Positions 17,844 through 26,959 of a stretch of 64,000 nt of DNA are shown one piece after another. The notes under the pieces are model-generated. The model was not told the origin of the DNA, did no database searches, and saw nothing but the letters and a program-made list of their open reading frames with translations. The stretch is from Limnobacter thiooxidans (GTDB taxonomy: Bacteria > Pseudomonadota > Gammaproteobacteria > Burkholderiales > Burkholderiaceae_B). The position numbers were made by a program, and so were the translations under genes. Positions within the stretch are counted from its first letter, which is position 1. Each line of letters starts with the position of its first letter. The stretch is taken from the NCBI RefSeq assembly GCF_036323495.1, contig NZ_AP028947.1, positions 1,612,001 to 1,676,000 on the forward strand, in the 5' to 3' direction.

Positions 17844-18722
17844 ATGATTGATTCATTGATGAACTGGATTTGCCGCAAGCTGATCGATTCCAAGTGCAAA
17901 CAAATGGGTTTGACCAAGCATGCCGCTGATACGGTGGATGGCCGCACTGTGTATTTCAAGGGTGGCCAGGGGCCAGACATGGTGCTGCTTCATGGCTTTG
18001 GCGCCAACAAGGAAAACTGGCTGGCACTGGCGCCTCGCCTGATGCGCCACTACACAGTCTGGGTTCCCGACCTGATTGGTTTTGGTGAATCGGATCGTCC
18101 TGCCAATGCACGCTTCCACATTGCCGCCCAGGCAGAGCGGGTGGTGCGCTGGCTTGACTGCTTGGGTGTAAAAAGTTTTCACGTCATGGGCAACTCCATG
18201 GGTGGCTACATGGCGGGTGCGCTGGCAGCCAACTTTCCTAACCGGGTATTAAGCGCCTGCCTGTTAAACCCTGCAGGGGTAAATGGGGCGGAACACACGG
18301 CAATTGGACAGGCTTTTGCTGAAAGTGGAAAAATCATCCTGGCACCAACCACATTCCAGGAATACGAACACATCATTGATTTGTGTTTCAACGGCAAGGC
18401 GCCGCCCATGCCAGGCTTTATGCGCAAATACTTCGGCCGTATGTCGATCCAGAACAAGGCCCTGCTTGACCGGGTTTTCATGGAATTTGTGATTCCCGAT
18501 GCCAACGTCAGCTTGAACGACATGGTGGCCAGTACCCCGGTGCCTTTGATGGTGGTGTGGGGGGATTCAGACCTGTTGGTGCATTCAAGCGGCTTGGCTT
18601 TGTTAAAGCAGGCCCAGCCTGCAATTCACGACCTGATGCTGGAAAATACAGGCCACTGCCCCATGGTGGACAGGGCCTCGCAAGTTTACAAGGCGCACTT
18701 GGCGTTCATGCCAGCATCTTGA
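17844..18722 (+). CDS. Alpha/beta hydrolase
   Basis: 292 residues without a signal peptide. MVLLHGFGANKENW forms the oxyanion strand-turn, GNSMGG the nucleophile elbow, WGDSDLLV the acid and GHCPMVDR the histidine. It belongs to the large esterase/hydrolase group resembling meta-cleavage product hydrolases and lipase LipV-like proteins; the substrate cannot be read from sequence. It ends by overlapping 17 nt of the convergent amidase gene. Confidence 0.85.
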   Translation: MIDSLMNWICRKLIDSKCKQMGLTKHAADTVDGRTVYFKGGQGPDMVLLHGFGANKENWLALAPRLMRHYTVWVPDLIGFGESDRPANARFHIAAQAERVVRWLDCLGVKSFHVMGNSMGGYMAGALAANFPNRVLSACLLNPAGVNGAEHTAIGQAFAESGKIILAPTTFQEYEHIIDLCFNGKAPPMPGFMRKYFGRMSIQNKALLDRVFMEFVIPDANVSLNDMVASTPVPLMVVWGDSDLLVHSSGLALLKQAQPAIHDLMLENTGHCPMVDRASQVYKAHLAFMPAS

Positions 18723-20145
18723 AGGGTTGAGCTTGTTCCAGTTCAAGGGCAAGCTCAAGCAACCTGAATTCGTAGCCCATTGGGGCTGCGAAATGCACAC
18801 CGACCGGAATGCCTTCAGCGTTGTGATGCATGGGTAAACTAATTGCGGGTGCGCCTGATACGTTTTGTGCTGCCGTAAAAGACGCAAAGTTCACCAATCG
18901 GTGTCGGGCTTCTTCAAATGGCAAATCAAGCGCCAGGTGGCCCAATGGTGGGGCAGGGTGGCCCAGTGTCGGGCTTAACAGCACATCCACATTTTCGAAG
19001 GCCTGTGCATATTGGGCTTCGAACTGATAAAGCCTGCGCAATGCAAATGGAAACTTCATCAGGTTGCGCGTGAAATGGCGCGCCAGTCCGTGGGTCAGTG
19101 GTTCCAGCTTGCTGGTGTTCAAGCTGCGATCAACCGCCAACCGACCCGCATAGGAAATGGATGCGGCCAGCATGCCCCAATACAGCAAAAAATCGTCTGC
19201 AAATTGTGCCGGTATGGGAATCTGAATTTCCTGTACCTCGTGACCGAGGCTTTCACACAAAGCCGCTGCGTTGTGAACAGCCTCCACGCAATCGGGGTGG
19301 GTTGCATCGCCAGAAATTTTCTTTGTGAACAGTCCGATTTTCAGGCGTTTTCGCCCTGGCATGGTGATGTGGCCCAAAGGGGGTAAGATGGGGTTTTTAT
19401 AATGGGCTTCAGCCTGTGCAAAAAATGCTGCCGTGTCACGTACCGTGCGCGTGACCACACCATCGCTGACAATATTGATGGGCAGGCTCTTGGCCATTTC
19501 ATTCATGGCCAAACGGCCACGGCTGGGCTTTAAACCCACCAGCCCGCAGCAGGCCGCGGGAATTCGAATGGATCCGCCACCGTCATTGGCATGCGCAATA
19601 GGCACTACCCCAGCAGCCACCAAGGCTGCTGAACCGCCCGATGAACCACCGGTGCTGTGGCTTGTGTGCCAAGGATTGTGGGCCGCCTCCGATGCACTGT
19701 ATTCCGTGGTGGCCGTGAGCCCGAATTCCGGCAATTTGGTTTTTCCCAGGAAAATCAGGCCAGTGTCCATGAACTGGCGCGCCACTGCACTGGTCTGTTT
19801 TTTAATCTTGTTGGGCATCGCTGCTGAACCATGGCGAGTCGGCAAACCTTCAAGGTCCAGGTTGTCTTTCAGAAAACTCGGTATGCCCTGAAAGGTCTTG
19901 AATTTTCCGTTTTGCCTGCTTTTCTGGTCGAACTGTTTGGCCTGGGCCAAGGCATGGTTTTCCTGCAAACACACACTTGCATGCAGTACAGGGTCTACTC
20001 TTTCAAGTCTTTTGTAAGCGGCTTGTACCAGTTCTGTTGAACTGATGTCACCACATCCAAGTAATTCACCCAGTGCGGTGGCATCGTGCAGGCCCAGTGC
20101 ATCGTTTTTATCAAAGGCATGCAGGCGAGTGTGTTTCGTGGTCAT
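18706..20145 (-). CDS. Amidase signature family enzyme
   Basis: 479 residues. Amidase signature Ser-cisSer-Lys triad: Lys in IPSFLKDNLD, cis-Ser in GGSSGGSAALVAAG and nucleophile Ser in DGGGSIRIPAACCG. It hydrolyses a carboxamide, and the homologue class includes 6-aminohexanoate-cyclic-dimer hydrolase and general aryl or acyl amidases. The substrate is unknown, and it lacks gatB/gatC partners so it is not the tRNA amidotransferase. ATG 20145 gives the usual length; the 51 codons upstream show no family similarity. Confidence 0.88.
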   Translation of the reverse strand: MTTKHTRLHAFDKNDALGLHDATALGELLGCGDISSTELVQAAYKRLERVDPVLHASVCLQENHALAQAKQFDQKSRQNGKFKTFQGIPSFLKDNLDLEGLPTRHGSAAMPNKIKKQTSAVARQFMDTGLIFLGKTKLPEFGLTATTEYSASEAAHNPWHTSHSTGGSSGGSAALVAAGVVPIAHANDGGGSIRIPAACCGLVGLKPSRGRLAMNEMAKSLPINIVSDGVVTRTVRDTAAFFAQAEAHYKNPILPPLGHITMPGRKRLKIGLFTKKISGDATHPDCVEAVHNAAALCESLGHEVQEIQIPIPAQFADDFLLYWGMLAASISYAGRLAVDRSLNTSKLEPLTHGLARHFTRNLMKFPFALRRLYQFEAQYAQAFENVDVLLSPTLGHPAPPLGHLALDLPFEEARHRLVNFASFTAAQNVSGAPAISLPMHHNAEGIPVGVHFAAPMGYEFRLLELALELEQAQPFKMLA

Positions 20146-20208
20146 TGTGATTTTTTGTAGGTTGGCTGTCTCTGACTTCAGTCTAAAATGAAACCCTCCA
20201 CTTGATGA

Positions 20209-20625
20209 ATGCGTTTGCCTCACATGGTCCGAAAATATCAATCCAGCCCGTGCCCCTGCGGCGGTGTCAGTTATACGACGTGCTGTGAAGCTTTTCACAC
20301 AGGCTTGGCATTTGCACCAACAGCCGAAGCATTGATGAAATCGCGTTACAGCGCCTATGCACTGGGTTTAAGCGACTATGTACTTTCAACCTGGCATGCG
20401 TCCACACGTCCACAGCAGTTGGATTTGTCTCAGGAAAAGGACCAAGGCAAATGGATTGGTTTAACTGTGAAGCAACACAAGCCCCAAGGTGACAAAGCCG
20501 AGGTTGAATTCGTGGCACGCTACAAAGCCAAGGTGGGCCCGGCAAGCCGCTTGCACGAGAACAGCCGTTTCGTGTTTGAAGGGGGCAGATGGTTTTATGT
20601 TGATGGCGATTTGTTCGACAACTGA
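20209..20625 (+). CDS. YchJ family SEC-C motif protein
   Basis: 138 residues with an N-terminal SEC-C metal-binding motif (SSPCPCGGVSYTTCC) and the YchJ core (TAEALMKSRYSAYALG, GRWFYVDGD). The family binds zinc through the SEC-C cysteines; its role is unknown. The start may be ATG 20209 or the internal ATG at 20224, and neither has a clear ribosome site. Confidence 0.85.
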   Translation: MRLPHMVRKYQSSPCPCGGVSYTTCCEAFHTGLAFAPTAEALMKSRYSAYALGLSDYVLSTWHASTRPQQLDLSQEKDQGKWIGLTVKQHKPQGDKAEVEFVARYKAKVGPASRLHENSRFVFEGGRWFYVDGDLFDN

Positions 20626-20644
20626 AATTTTTTGATGAAAAGGC

Positions 20645-20673
20645 CTTGAAATTTTTCAAGGGAGTTCCTAAAT
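20645..20673 (+). promoter_or_regulatory. Candidate sigma-32 heat-shock promoter for hsp20
   Basis: CTTGAAA at 20645-20651 matches the sigma-32 -35 element exactly. TCCTAAAT at 20666-20673, 14 bp downstream, is a partial match to the -10 CCCCATNT. The -35 lies in an 8-bp inverted repeat, CCTTGAAA-TT-TTTCAAGG, which could instead be a hairpin or operator. Confidence 0.5.
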
Positions 20674-20726
20674 CAGGTTTACGGGAAATGTCTCAGAGAG
20701 AGTTTTCCGAACTGTGTTTAACAACT

Positions 20727-20754
20727 GATTTTTTGCTTCTTTGGAGATTGAATC
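20727..20754 (+). promoter_or_regulatory. Candidate ROSE-like RNA thermometer before hsp20
   Basis: Immediately before the ATG, the Shine-Dalgarno GGAG (20743-20746) can pair with CTTC (20736-20739) across a UUU loop. U20734 then pairs with A20747 around G20735, and GATT (20727-20730) pairs with AATC (20751-20754). The anti-SD side contains UUGCU, the short conserved element of ROSE thermometers of small heat-shock genes. Heat would melt this weak helix and expose the ribosome site. Confidence 0.55.
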
Positions 20755-21219
20755 ATGGCAACAATTGACCTCACCCCCCTGTATCGCAGCACCATTGGTT
20801 TTGACCGCATGGCCAGTATTCTGGATGCCGCGATGCGTGCCGATACATCCAGCGGATACCCTCCCTACAACATCGAAGCGCTCGAAGAAAACCGCTATCA
20901 GATCAGCGTGGCAGTGGCCGGCTTTGATGAACAGGAACTCGAACTGGAAGTGGAGCGTGGCGTCCTCACCGTGCGTGGCCGCAAAGCCGACGAGGAAGGT
21001 AAACAGTACTTGCACAAGGGCATTGCTTTTCGCAGTTTCGAACGCAAGTTCAATTTGGCAGACCATGTCCAGGTGGAAGGTGCCAGTTTGAAAAATGGCC
21101 TGTTGGTGGTCGAGTTGCTGAAGGTGATTCCTGAACAGATGAAAGCCCGTCGAATTCCGATTGGCGACACCAGTCTTCGTACCATCGAAGCGGAAAACAA
21201 GCCGCAAGCCGCAGCTTGA
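20755..21219 (+). CDS. Small heat-shock protein Hsp20 (IbpA-like)
   Basis: ATP-independent holdase, 154 residues. The N-terminal region MATIDLTPLYRSTIGFDRM resembles IbpA. The alpha-crystallin domain runs from about residue 38 (PPYNIEALEENRYQISVAVA) through VERGVLTVRGRK to the ASLKNGLLVVELLK strand, followed by an IPI-type C-terminal anchor (RRIPIGD). Its leader carries a heat-shock promoter candidate and a thermometer-like hairpin, and a strong terminator follows. It is a single-gene unit. Confidence 0.95.
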   Translation: MATIDLTPLYRSTIGFDRMASILDAAMRADTSSGYPPYNIEALEENRYQISVAVAGFDEQELELEVERGVLTVRGRKADEEGKQYLHKGIAFRSFERKFNLADHVQVEGASLKNGLLVVELLKVIPEQMKARRIPIGDTSLRTIEAENKPQAAA

Positions 21220-21240
21220 TACTCGCTGAGTATCGTTCTA

Positions 21241-21271
21241 CGAAAAAAGCAGCCTCGTGCTGCTTTTTTCG
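21241..21271. terminator. Bidirectional-looking terminator after hsp20
   Basis: Perfect 13-bp stem CGAAAAAAGCAGC / GCTGCTTTTTTCG with a 5-nt loop (21254-21258). U-runs lie on the descending arm. Confidence 0.9.
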
Positions 21272-21309
21272 TGTTTAAACTGGTGGTTGTTGTGACCCCA
21301 ATCGATTGC

Positions 21310-21984
21310 ATGCCCAACATTTATTGCGTATCAGACCGTGCAATCCAGATTGACTGGACCTCTCAGCCTGTTAATCCTGCCATGCTAGCCCAGGCTTTGG
21401 GTAACCATCCTGCTGCTTTGTCCTTGCCGAGGTTTCAGTGCATTCAGGCCGACAGATCCATCACCCTGGTGTTTGAGAGTTCTATCCTTCCGGCCCTTTT
21501 GTATTCACTCAAACAAGCATTCATTGACTCACTTGGCTCGGAGCCTGCCCAAACGTCGCCCTTGATAAAAACTGGCCAACATCATCTTGTGCCTGTTCAG
21601 TACGGTGGTGCAGCAGGCCAGGATCTGGACTGGATCGCTGCGCAAACTGGCCTCAGTGCACAAGCTGTTATCGACCTGCATTGCAGCGCTGTTTATACCG
21701 TCCAGTTTTTGGGTTTTCTGCCCGGTTTTGCCTATCTCACAGGTCTTCCAAAGCCCCTCCAGATACCAAGGCGCAGCCACCCCAGGGCCCATGTACCAGC
21801 GGGTACCTTGGCCATAGGTGCAGAGTATTGCGCGGTGTATCCATGGAGTAGCCCTGGCGGCTGGCACCTGATTGGTCATGTTGAACAGCGCATGTTTGAC
21901 CCCTTTGGATCGGATGAAACTGGTCAGTCCTTTTTTCAGGTGGGTGATGTGGTCCAGTTTGTTCGGGCTGAACAGGATGCTTAA
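21310..21984 (+). CDS. pxpB: 5-oxoprolinase subunit PxpB
   Basis: 224-residue KipI/allophanate hydrolase subunit 1 family protein. It has HLVPVQYGGAAGQDLDWIA and the signature FLPGFAYLTGLP with IPRRSHPRAHVPAGTLAIG. With PxpA and PxpC it opens 5-oxoproline to glutamate using ATP, clearing a damage product of glutamine. ATG 21310 gives MPNIYCVSDRAIQIDW, the family start. GTG codons at 21271-21292 are possible but overlap the hsp20 terminator. First gene of pxpBCA. Confidence 0.9.
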   Translation: MPNIYCVSDRAIQIDWTSQPVNPAMLAQALGNHPAALSLPRFQCIQADRSITLVFESSILPALLYSLKQAFIDSLGSEPAQTSPLIKTGQHHLVPVQYGGAAGQDLDWIAAQTGLSAQAVIDLHCSAVYTVQFLGFLPGFAYLTGLPKPLQIPRRSHPRAHVPAGTLAIGAEYCAVYPWSSPGGWHLIGHVEQRMFDPFGSDETGQSFFQVGDVVQFVRAEQDA

Positions 21985-22951
21985 GGTCATCAAGGCACAG
22001 GGCCAGGCCTTGGTCAGCGATTCCGGGCGTTGGGGGTACCAGCACCAGGGCGTGCCAGTGGACGGTGTACTGGATTCATTTTCATTCAACGTGGGCAATC
22101 GGGCACTGGGCAACCTGGACAATGCAGCCTGTCTGGAATTGATGGGCAAATTCGTGTTTGTCTCTACCCAGCCTGGCAAGGTGTTTATGGCCAATCGGGG
22201 GGCGCAGGGTGTTCTTAACGGAAAACGGGTTTATTGTGGCCAGGTGTTGTACTTGCAGGAAGGCGACGTGCTGGCAATCGAGCCTCCGTGCCTGGGTCTC
22301 TGGACCATGCTGTGCGTTCAAGGCGGAATCGATGTACCAATCGTGATGGGGTCGCGAAGCACCTGTCTTGCTGCCGGGTTCGGCGGGCTCCAGGGCAGGG
22401 TGTTGCAGGTCGGCGATTGCTTGCAGGCCGGGGACGAATTTCAGCCAGCGTTACGTGAGGACATTCGCCTTGCCATGCCCTTGGCAACATTCGATTCTTC
22501 CGGTGCCTTGACAGTGCATTGCTTGCCAGGCCCCGAGTTTGGTGAGCTTACTGACCACTCCCGCCAATTGTTTGAGGAGCAACTTTACACTTTGGGGCAA
22601 CAAAGCAGCCGTATGGGCTATGTCTTGAAAGGCACAAAAGAACCCTTGAAGCTTTCTGGCACAGTGTCCATGCGTTCTCATGCGGTGCACCCCGGTGTCG
22701 TGCAACTGCCGCCCAGTGGTCAGCCGGTGGTTCTGCTCTGCGAAGCACAGGTCAGCGGAGGCTATCCCCGACTTGCCAGTGTTTTAAGTAGTGAGCTGGG
22801 TAAGTTTGCACAACTGAGGCCCGGTCAGGGCGTACACTGGGTCGTGGTTGATGCTGCACAGGCCACACGCTTGCAGCTACGGCACAGCACTGAATTGAGG
22901 CGGTACCACCATGTTATTGAATCAAACCGTGGCGAAAGTCATGTGGATTAA
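21977..22951 (+). CDS. pxpC: 5-oxoprolinase subunit PxpC
   Basis: 324 residues, KipA/allophanate hydrolase subunit 2 family. It starts MLKVIKAQGQALVSDSGRWG and contains GVPVDGVLDSFSFNVGNRALGN and the conserved GPEFGELT and SSRMGYVLKG segments. It overlaps pxpB by 8 nt and pxpA by 11 nt, which implies a coupled operon for the PxpABC complex. Confidence 0.92.
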   Translation: MLKVIKAQGQALVSDSGRWGYQHQGVPVDGVLDSFSFNVGNRALGNLDNAACLELMGKFVFVSTQPGKVFMANRGAQGVLNGKRVYCGQVLYLQEGDVLAIEPPCLGLWTMLCVQGGIDVPIVMGSRSTCLAAGFGGLQGRVLQVGDCLQAGDEFQPALREDIRLAMPLATFDSSGALTVHCLPGPEFGELTDHSRQLFEEQLYTLGQQSSRMGYVLKGTKEPLKLSGTVSMRSHAVHPGVVQLPPSGQPVVLLCEAQVSGGYPRLASVLSSELGKFAQLRPGQGVHWVVVDAAQATRLQLRHSTELRRYHHVIESNRGESHVD

Positions 22952-23675
22952 CGCTGATCTGGGCGAAGGTTTTTCTTGCGACGAAGAATTGTTCAAGCTG
23001 ATCGACTGGGCCAATATTGCCTGCGATGGGCATGCTGGCAATGCAGACAGTATTCGCGTGGCCTGTGAACTTGCACTGGAACACAATGTGCAGGTAGGGG
23101 CGCACCCCAGTTACCCTGACCGAGATGGTTTTGGTCGCAGAAAACCAGACATGAAGCCCGAGCAGTTGCTGGGTGAATTGAAACGGCAGGTGGATTTGTT
23201 TGAGAACATTGCAGCGCAAACGGGTTGCGTCACCGCGCATTTCAAGCCCCATGGCCAGCTGTACAACGATGCCGCATTTCAGGAGGCTGAAAGCACCCTG
23301 CTGATTGACCTGGCTAAAAATTATCCGCACTTACAACTGCTTGCCCTGGCGCAAAGTCCCCAGGTTGAAAAATCTCGCGCAGCCGGTCTTGTGGTGGTCG
23401 AGGAGGCTTTTCCAGACCGGGGTTACATGCCCAATGGTGCTTTGGCTCCCAGGGGCCTTGCTGGGGCCATGTTGGACAATCCGGAAGCCGTAAAGGCACA
23501 GGCCGTGTCTTTGATTCGGCGTGGACCTTTGGTTTGCGTGGATGGTTCAAGTCGTGTTGTGCGGGCACAAACCCTCTGTGTCCACGGAGATACACCCCAG
23601 GCGCTTGCCAATGCGCAGCTTGTTCGTGAAGCCTTGGTTGAGCAGGACCAGGACAGGTTCAGCGGAGCCGATTAA
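22941..23675 (+). CDS. pxpA: 5-oxoprolinase subunit PxpA (LamB/YcsF family)
   Basis: 244 residues from MWINADLGEGFSCDEEL. The motif INADLGEG and the segment VGAHPSYPDRDGFGRR are diagnostic, as is HFKPHGQLYNDAA. In this family ANIACGFHAGD is typical, but the protein reads ANIACDGHAGNAD, a small variation near the site. Alternative starts at 22911 (ATG, preceded by GAGG) or 22929 (GTG) would add 10 or 4 residues. Last gene of pxpBCA, convergent with the YkgJ gene. Confidence 0.92.
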   Translation: MWINADLGEGFSCDEELFKLIDWANIACDGHAGNADSIRVACELALEHNVQVGAHPSYPDRDGFGRRKPDMKPEQLLGELKRQVDLFENIAAQTGCVTAHFKPHGQLYNDAAFQEAESTLLIDLAKNYPHLQLLALAQSPQVEKSRAAGLVVVEEAFPDRGYMPNGALAPRGLAGAMLDNPEAVKAQAVSLIRRGPLVCVDGSSRVVRAQTLCVHGDTPQALANAQLVREALVEQDQDRFSGAD

Positions 23676-23685
23676 GCCTGATCAA

Positions 23686-24084
23686 TCAGGCCGTGGTTTT
23701 GGGTACAAACCGCACGTTCAGTGGCTCAAATCCATGTTTTGCACGCGCCTGGTTACAGCGTGGGTTCAGTTCCCCTTGCGCATCAAACACATCGTACTCA
23801 CGGCAGGGTGAAGGGCGATTTTCGTACACGGTACAGGTCACGGATTCACCCAGATTTCCTGCCAGTGCGATACAGCGCGGCTTGCTCTGCGAGCTGCCTT
23901 TCATGCAACTGCGGTACAGGTTCATTTGTTCGGTCAGTTCAACCGGCACAAAACCGCCTTCTGCCGCAGTGGTTTCACCCCAGTAAAAGCTGATTCGAAA
24001 TGTTGAGCAGCATACGCCGCAACTCTGGCACAAGGCTTCAACGCCGGCACCGTCGGTAATCAGGGTGGGTGGGTTTGACTGCAT
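23686..24084 (-). CDS. YkgJ family cysteine cluster protein
   Basis: 132 residues with the N-terminal cysteine pattern ALCQSCGVCCSTFR and later cysteines in RPSPCREYDVF and NPRCNQAR. This fits the YkgJ/CxxCxxCC family, presumed to bind zinc or an iron-sulfur cluster; function unknown. ATG 24084 has AGAGG 5 nt upstream, whereas the in-frame ATG at 24108 has none, so I prefer 24084. Confidence 0.85.
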   Translation of the reverse strand: MQSNPPTLITDGAGVEALCQSCGVCCSTFRISFYWGETTAAEGGFVPVELTEQMNLYRSCMKGSSQSKPRCIALAGNLGESVTCTVYENRPSPCREYDVFDAQGELNPRCNQARAKHGFEPLNVRFVPKTTA

Positions 24085-24264
24085 TTTGACCTCTGACAGA
24101 ACAGCCATGGGGAAGATGCGCGAATATATTCTTCGCCTGCCAGCAAATCAAGCACTATTTGCGAGGCACTTGGTACTTACAAAAAAAGTATTTTGTAAGT
24201 TACTGCGTCTACAATAGGGAAAACCACTATAAAAACCATTGACGCCTAAGGAAATGGAGAGACT

Positions 24265-26226
24265 GTGAACCGACCCAATACCGCGCCTGCAGCGGACTGG
24301 GCGCACAATGCGCCCGAGGCTGTCCAGCCCAATACCACCCCATCTGGGCAAATGCTGGATTACATCAAGCAACGCTTGGTCAAACACGCGCCTTTCAGTG
24401 AAATTCCCCTGAAGGATCTGGATTGCCTGCTTGATGGTTGCGCCGAAACCTATTTTGCGCCTAACGAGGTCATTGTTCGGCCCGATGACGGCCCCCTGGA
24501 GTTTCTGTATTACGTGGAAAAGGGCTCGGCCGTGGGCCGCAAGGGCCTTGCTGATTTGTCCTCAACCGGCTTTCAGTATGAAGCGGGCGAAATGTTCCCA
24601 GTCAATGCATTTCTGGCCAAGCGTGCTGTCACAGCCACCTACAGCGCCCGCGAAGACACCTTTTGCCTGATGTTCACCTTTGATTCAGTGCAGGCCCTGG
24701 CTCGCAAAAGCCCGGTGTTTTCCGATTACCTCACGCGGCGCACCATGCAGTTTCTGGACCTGTCGAGAAAAGCCATCCAGGTGGCGTATTCTTCCCAAAC
24801 CCTGGCTGAGCAAACCCTGGAAAAACCCCTGCGCGAAGTGTGCAGGCATGAACCTTTTTCCTGCTCGCCTAGTACGCCACTGAAGCACGTGCTGGAAGTG
24901 ATGCACGAGCACCGCATTGGCTCAATGATTGTGGTCAACGAGGGCATGAAGGTGGCTGGGATACTGACCCGGCAAGACGTGCTGTCACGGGTAGCCATGG
25001 CAGAAAAGCCTTTGAGCTCGCTGATTTCCGAGGTCATGAACACGCCGGTGCATACGCTCGATGAATCGTGTTCAGCGCAAGATGCTGCCTTGCTGATGTC
25101 GCGCTTTGGCATTCGCCATGTGCCCGTTACGCGAGATGGAAAGCTCAGCGGTATTGTGTCGGAACGGGACATTTTCGCCATGCAGCGTTTGTCCTTGAAA
25201 CAGATCAGCAGCAATATTCATTCTGCCCAAGATGCGGATATGCTGCGGGCCTGTGCCAACGACATTCGCACGTTCGCCAAAAACCTGTTGGGGCAGGGCA
25301 TTGCAGCCAAGCAACTTACCGAGCTGATCAGCCACCTGAACGATGTGTTGACCGAACGAATTCTTGAGGTGGTGGGAAACCGGATGGGAATCGACCCTTC
25401 CAGCTACTGCTGGCTCAGTTTCGGGTCGGAGGGACGTTCAGAGCAAACCATTGCGACCGACCAGGACAACGGCCTGCTGTTTGTCAGTGAGCAACCCGAT
25501 GTGGACCGTCCACATTGGCTGGCCTTCGGCAAGGAAGTTAATCAAACCCTGGACCAGTGCGGTTATCCGCTTTGCAAAGGTAACATCATGGCCAGCAACC
25601 CCGAGTGCTGCATGACGCCTGCCGAATGGTTGAAAAAATTCGGTAAATGGATTGATGTGGCCACCCCGGAAAACCTGCTGCGCGTGAACATCTTTTTTGA
25701 CCTTCGCCCACTGGCGGGTAACAAGGAACTGGCGCAACCCCTGCGCAATTACATCGTGACCCGCGCCAAGGAGTCCACGATATTCCTGCGCCTGCTGGCC
25801 GAAAACATCATGCGGTTTCGTCCACCCCTGAACTGGCATGGCAGCATTGACACCACGGAAATCGAAGATGTCCGCACACTCGATTTGAAGCGGCAAGGCA
25901 CCGCTGTGTTTGTAGATGCAGCCCGTTTTTTCTCGCTGGTGTTTGGCATTGACGAAGTAAACACCCGCCGCCGCTTTGAAGCCGTGGCCAAGCGCCTCAG
26001 TGTCGAGGAGCAACGCCGCGACGCCTGGGTCAGCGCGTTTGAATTCCTGCAAATGATGCGGTTGCGCATTCAGCTGGACGAAGGGGTGTCAGTGCCCAAT
26101 CTGCCTGATCAACCGAATGTCGTGAACTACGATGTGCTGGACAACATTGACCGTCGAATTTTGAAGGAGTGTTTCAGGGTTGGACGTCGCTTGCAGCAGC
26201 GTATTGAAACGGAGCACATGCGTTGA
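24265..26226 (+). CDS. cNMP-binding, CBS pair, DUF294 nucleotidyltransferase-like protein
   Basis: 653-residue cytoplasmic regulator. A cyclic-nucleotide-binding-type domain spans about residues 40-160, two CBS domains about 195-315 (TRQDVLSRVAM, SERDIFAMQRL), and then a GlnD-like nucleotidyltransferase region GSEGRSEQTIATDQDNGLL near 390-410 with a DUF294 C-terminal domain. Probably a nucleotide-sensing signal protein. The same protein is often beside acetate-metabolism genes in other Proteobacteria. GTG start preceded by GGAGAG. The exonuclease gene overlaps its stop by 4 nt. Confidence 0.9.
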   Translation: MNRPNTAPAADWAHNAPEAVQPNTTPSGQMLDYIKQRLVKHAPFSEIPLKDLDCLLDGCAETYFAPNEVIVRPDDGPLEFLYYVEKGSAVGRKGLADLSSTGFQYEAGEMFPVNAFLAKRAVTATYSAREDTFCLMFTFDSVQALARKSPVFSDYLTRRTMQFLDLSRKAIQVAYSSQTLAEQTLEKPLREVCRHEPFSCSPSTPLKHVLEVMHEHRIGSMIVVNEGMKVAGILTRQDVLSRVAMAEKPLSSLISEVMNTPVHTLDESCSAQDAALLMSRFGIRHVPVTRDGKLSGIVSERDIFAMQRLSLKQISSNIHSAQDADMLRACANDIRTFAKNLLGQGIAAKQLTELISHLNDVLTERILEVVGNRMGIDPSSYCWLSFGSEGRSEQTIATDQDNGLLFVSEQPDVDRPHWLAFGKEVNQTLDQCGYPLCKGNIMASNPECCMTPAEWLKKFGKWIDVATPENLLRVNIFFDLRPLAGNKELAQPLRNYIVTRAKESTIFLRLLAENIMRFRPPLNWHGSIDTTEIEDVRTLDLKRQGTAVFVDAARFFSLVFGIDEVNTRRRFEAVAKRLSVEEQRRDAWVSAFEFLQMMRLRIQLDEGVSVPNLPDQPNVVNYDVLDNIDRRILKECFRVGRRLQQRIETEHMR

Positions 26227-26957
26227 GTTCCACAGCCCCAAATCAGTTGATACCTCGCCCGGGTTGGGCGCAGTACATCCAGCACCGGTTGGTTCAGTCG
26301 CTGGACTTCTCCCAGCCAAATCCCGATCGGTGGGTGGTTCTCGATGTGGAATCCTCGGGGTTGAATCCAAAGAAAGATCGCCTGATTTCAATTGCGGCTT
26401 CCGCCATTGAATTTGACGCCATGCGCAGGCCCCGCATTTCTTTGACAGATACCTTTGAGGTGATCATCAAGCAGCCACCTGAAATTGTGGAAATGATCGA
26501 ATTCGAGGCGATCGACAAAAGCAATATTCTGATTCACGGCATCGGTATTGGCGCTCAGCAAAAAGGCATGAAAGCCGAACAGGCGCTTGCCGAGTTTCTG
26601 CGCTATGTGGGTGATTCGCCCTTGATTGCTTTTCACAGTTGGTTTGATGAAATCCTGATCAACAAGGCATTGCGCAAGGTGCTGGGCCGTTCAACCCATC
26701 GGCACTGGCTCGACCTGGAACACCTGGCTGCTGTACTTCACAAGGAAAACCACCAACTGCCGCTCGATGTGTGGATGCAACGCTATGGCATTGAATGTGA
26801 GCAACGTCACCAGGCCGCCGCTGATGTGCTTGCGACAGCCCAGTTACTTTTGAAGTTGTGGCCCATGCTTCAAAAGCGCAAAGCGACGAGCTGGAGGGAA
26901 TTGAAAACCATTGCAAACGGGCTTAAAACCTTGCCAGGCCGGAACATGCCAAGCTAA
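26223..26957 (+). CDS. DnaQ-like 3'-5' exonuclease
   Basis: 244 residues with the DEDDh exonuclease motifs: Exo I VVLDVESSGL, Exo II AFHSWFDEILIN and Exo III HQAAADVLATAQ. This is the RNase T/DNA polymerase III epsilon fold, but without the polymerase-binding features of housekeeping DnaQ. TTG start overlapping the DUF294 stop (TTGA) shows coupling, so the pair probably acts together. Substrate unknown. Confidence 0.88.
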   Translation: MSSTAPNQLIPRPGWAQYIQHRLVQSLDFSQPNPDRWVVLDVESSGLNPKKDRLISIAASAIEFDAMRRPRISLTDTFEVIIKQPPEIVEMIEFEAIDKSNILIHGIGIGAQQKGMKAEQALAEFLRYVGDSPLIAFHSWFDEILINKALRKVLGRSTHRHWLDLEHLAAVLHKENHQLPLDVWMQRYGIECEQRHQAAADVLATAQLLLKLWPMLQKRKATSWRELKTIANGLKTLPGRNMPS

Positions 26958-26959
26958 GT

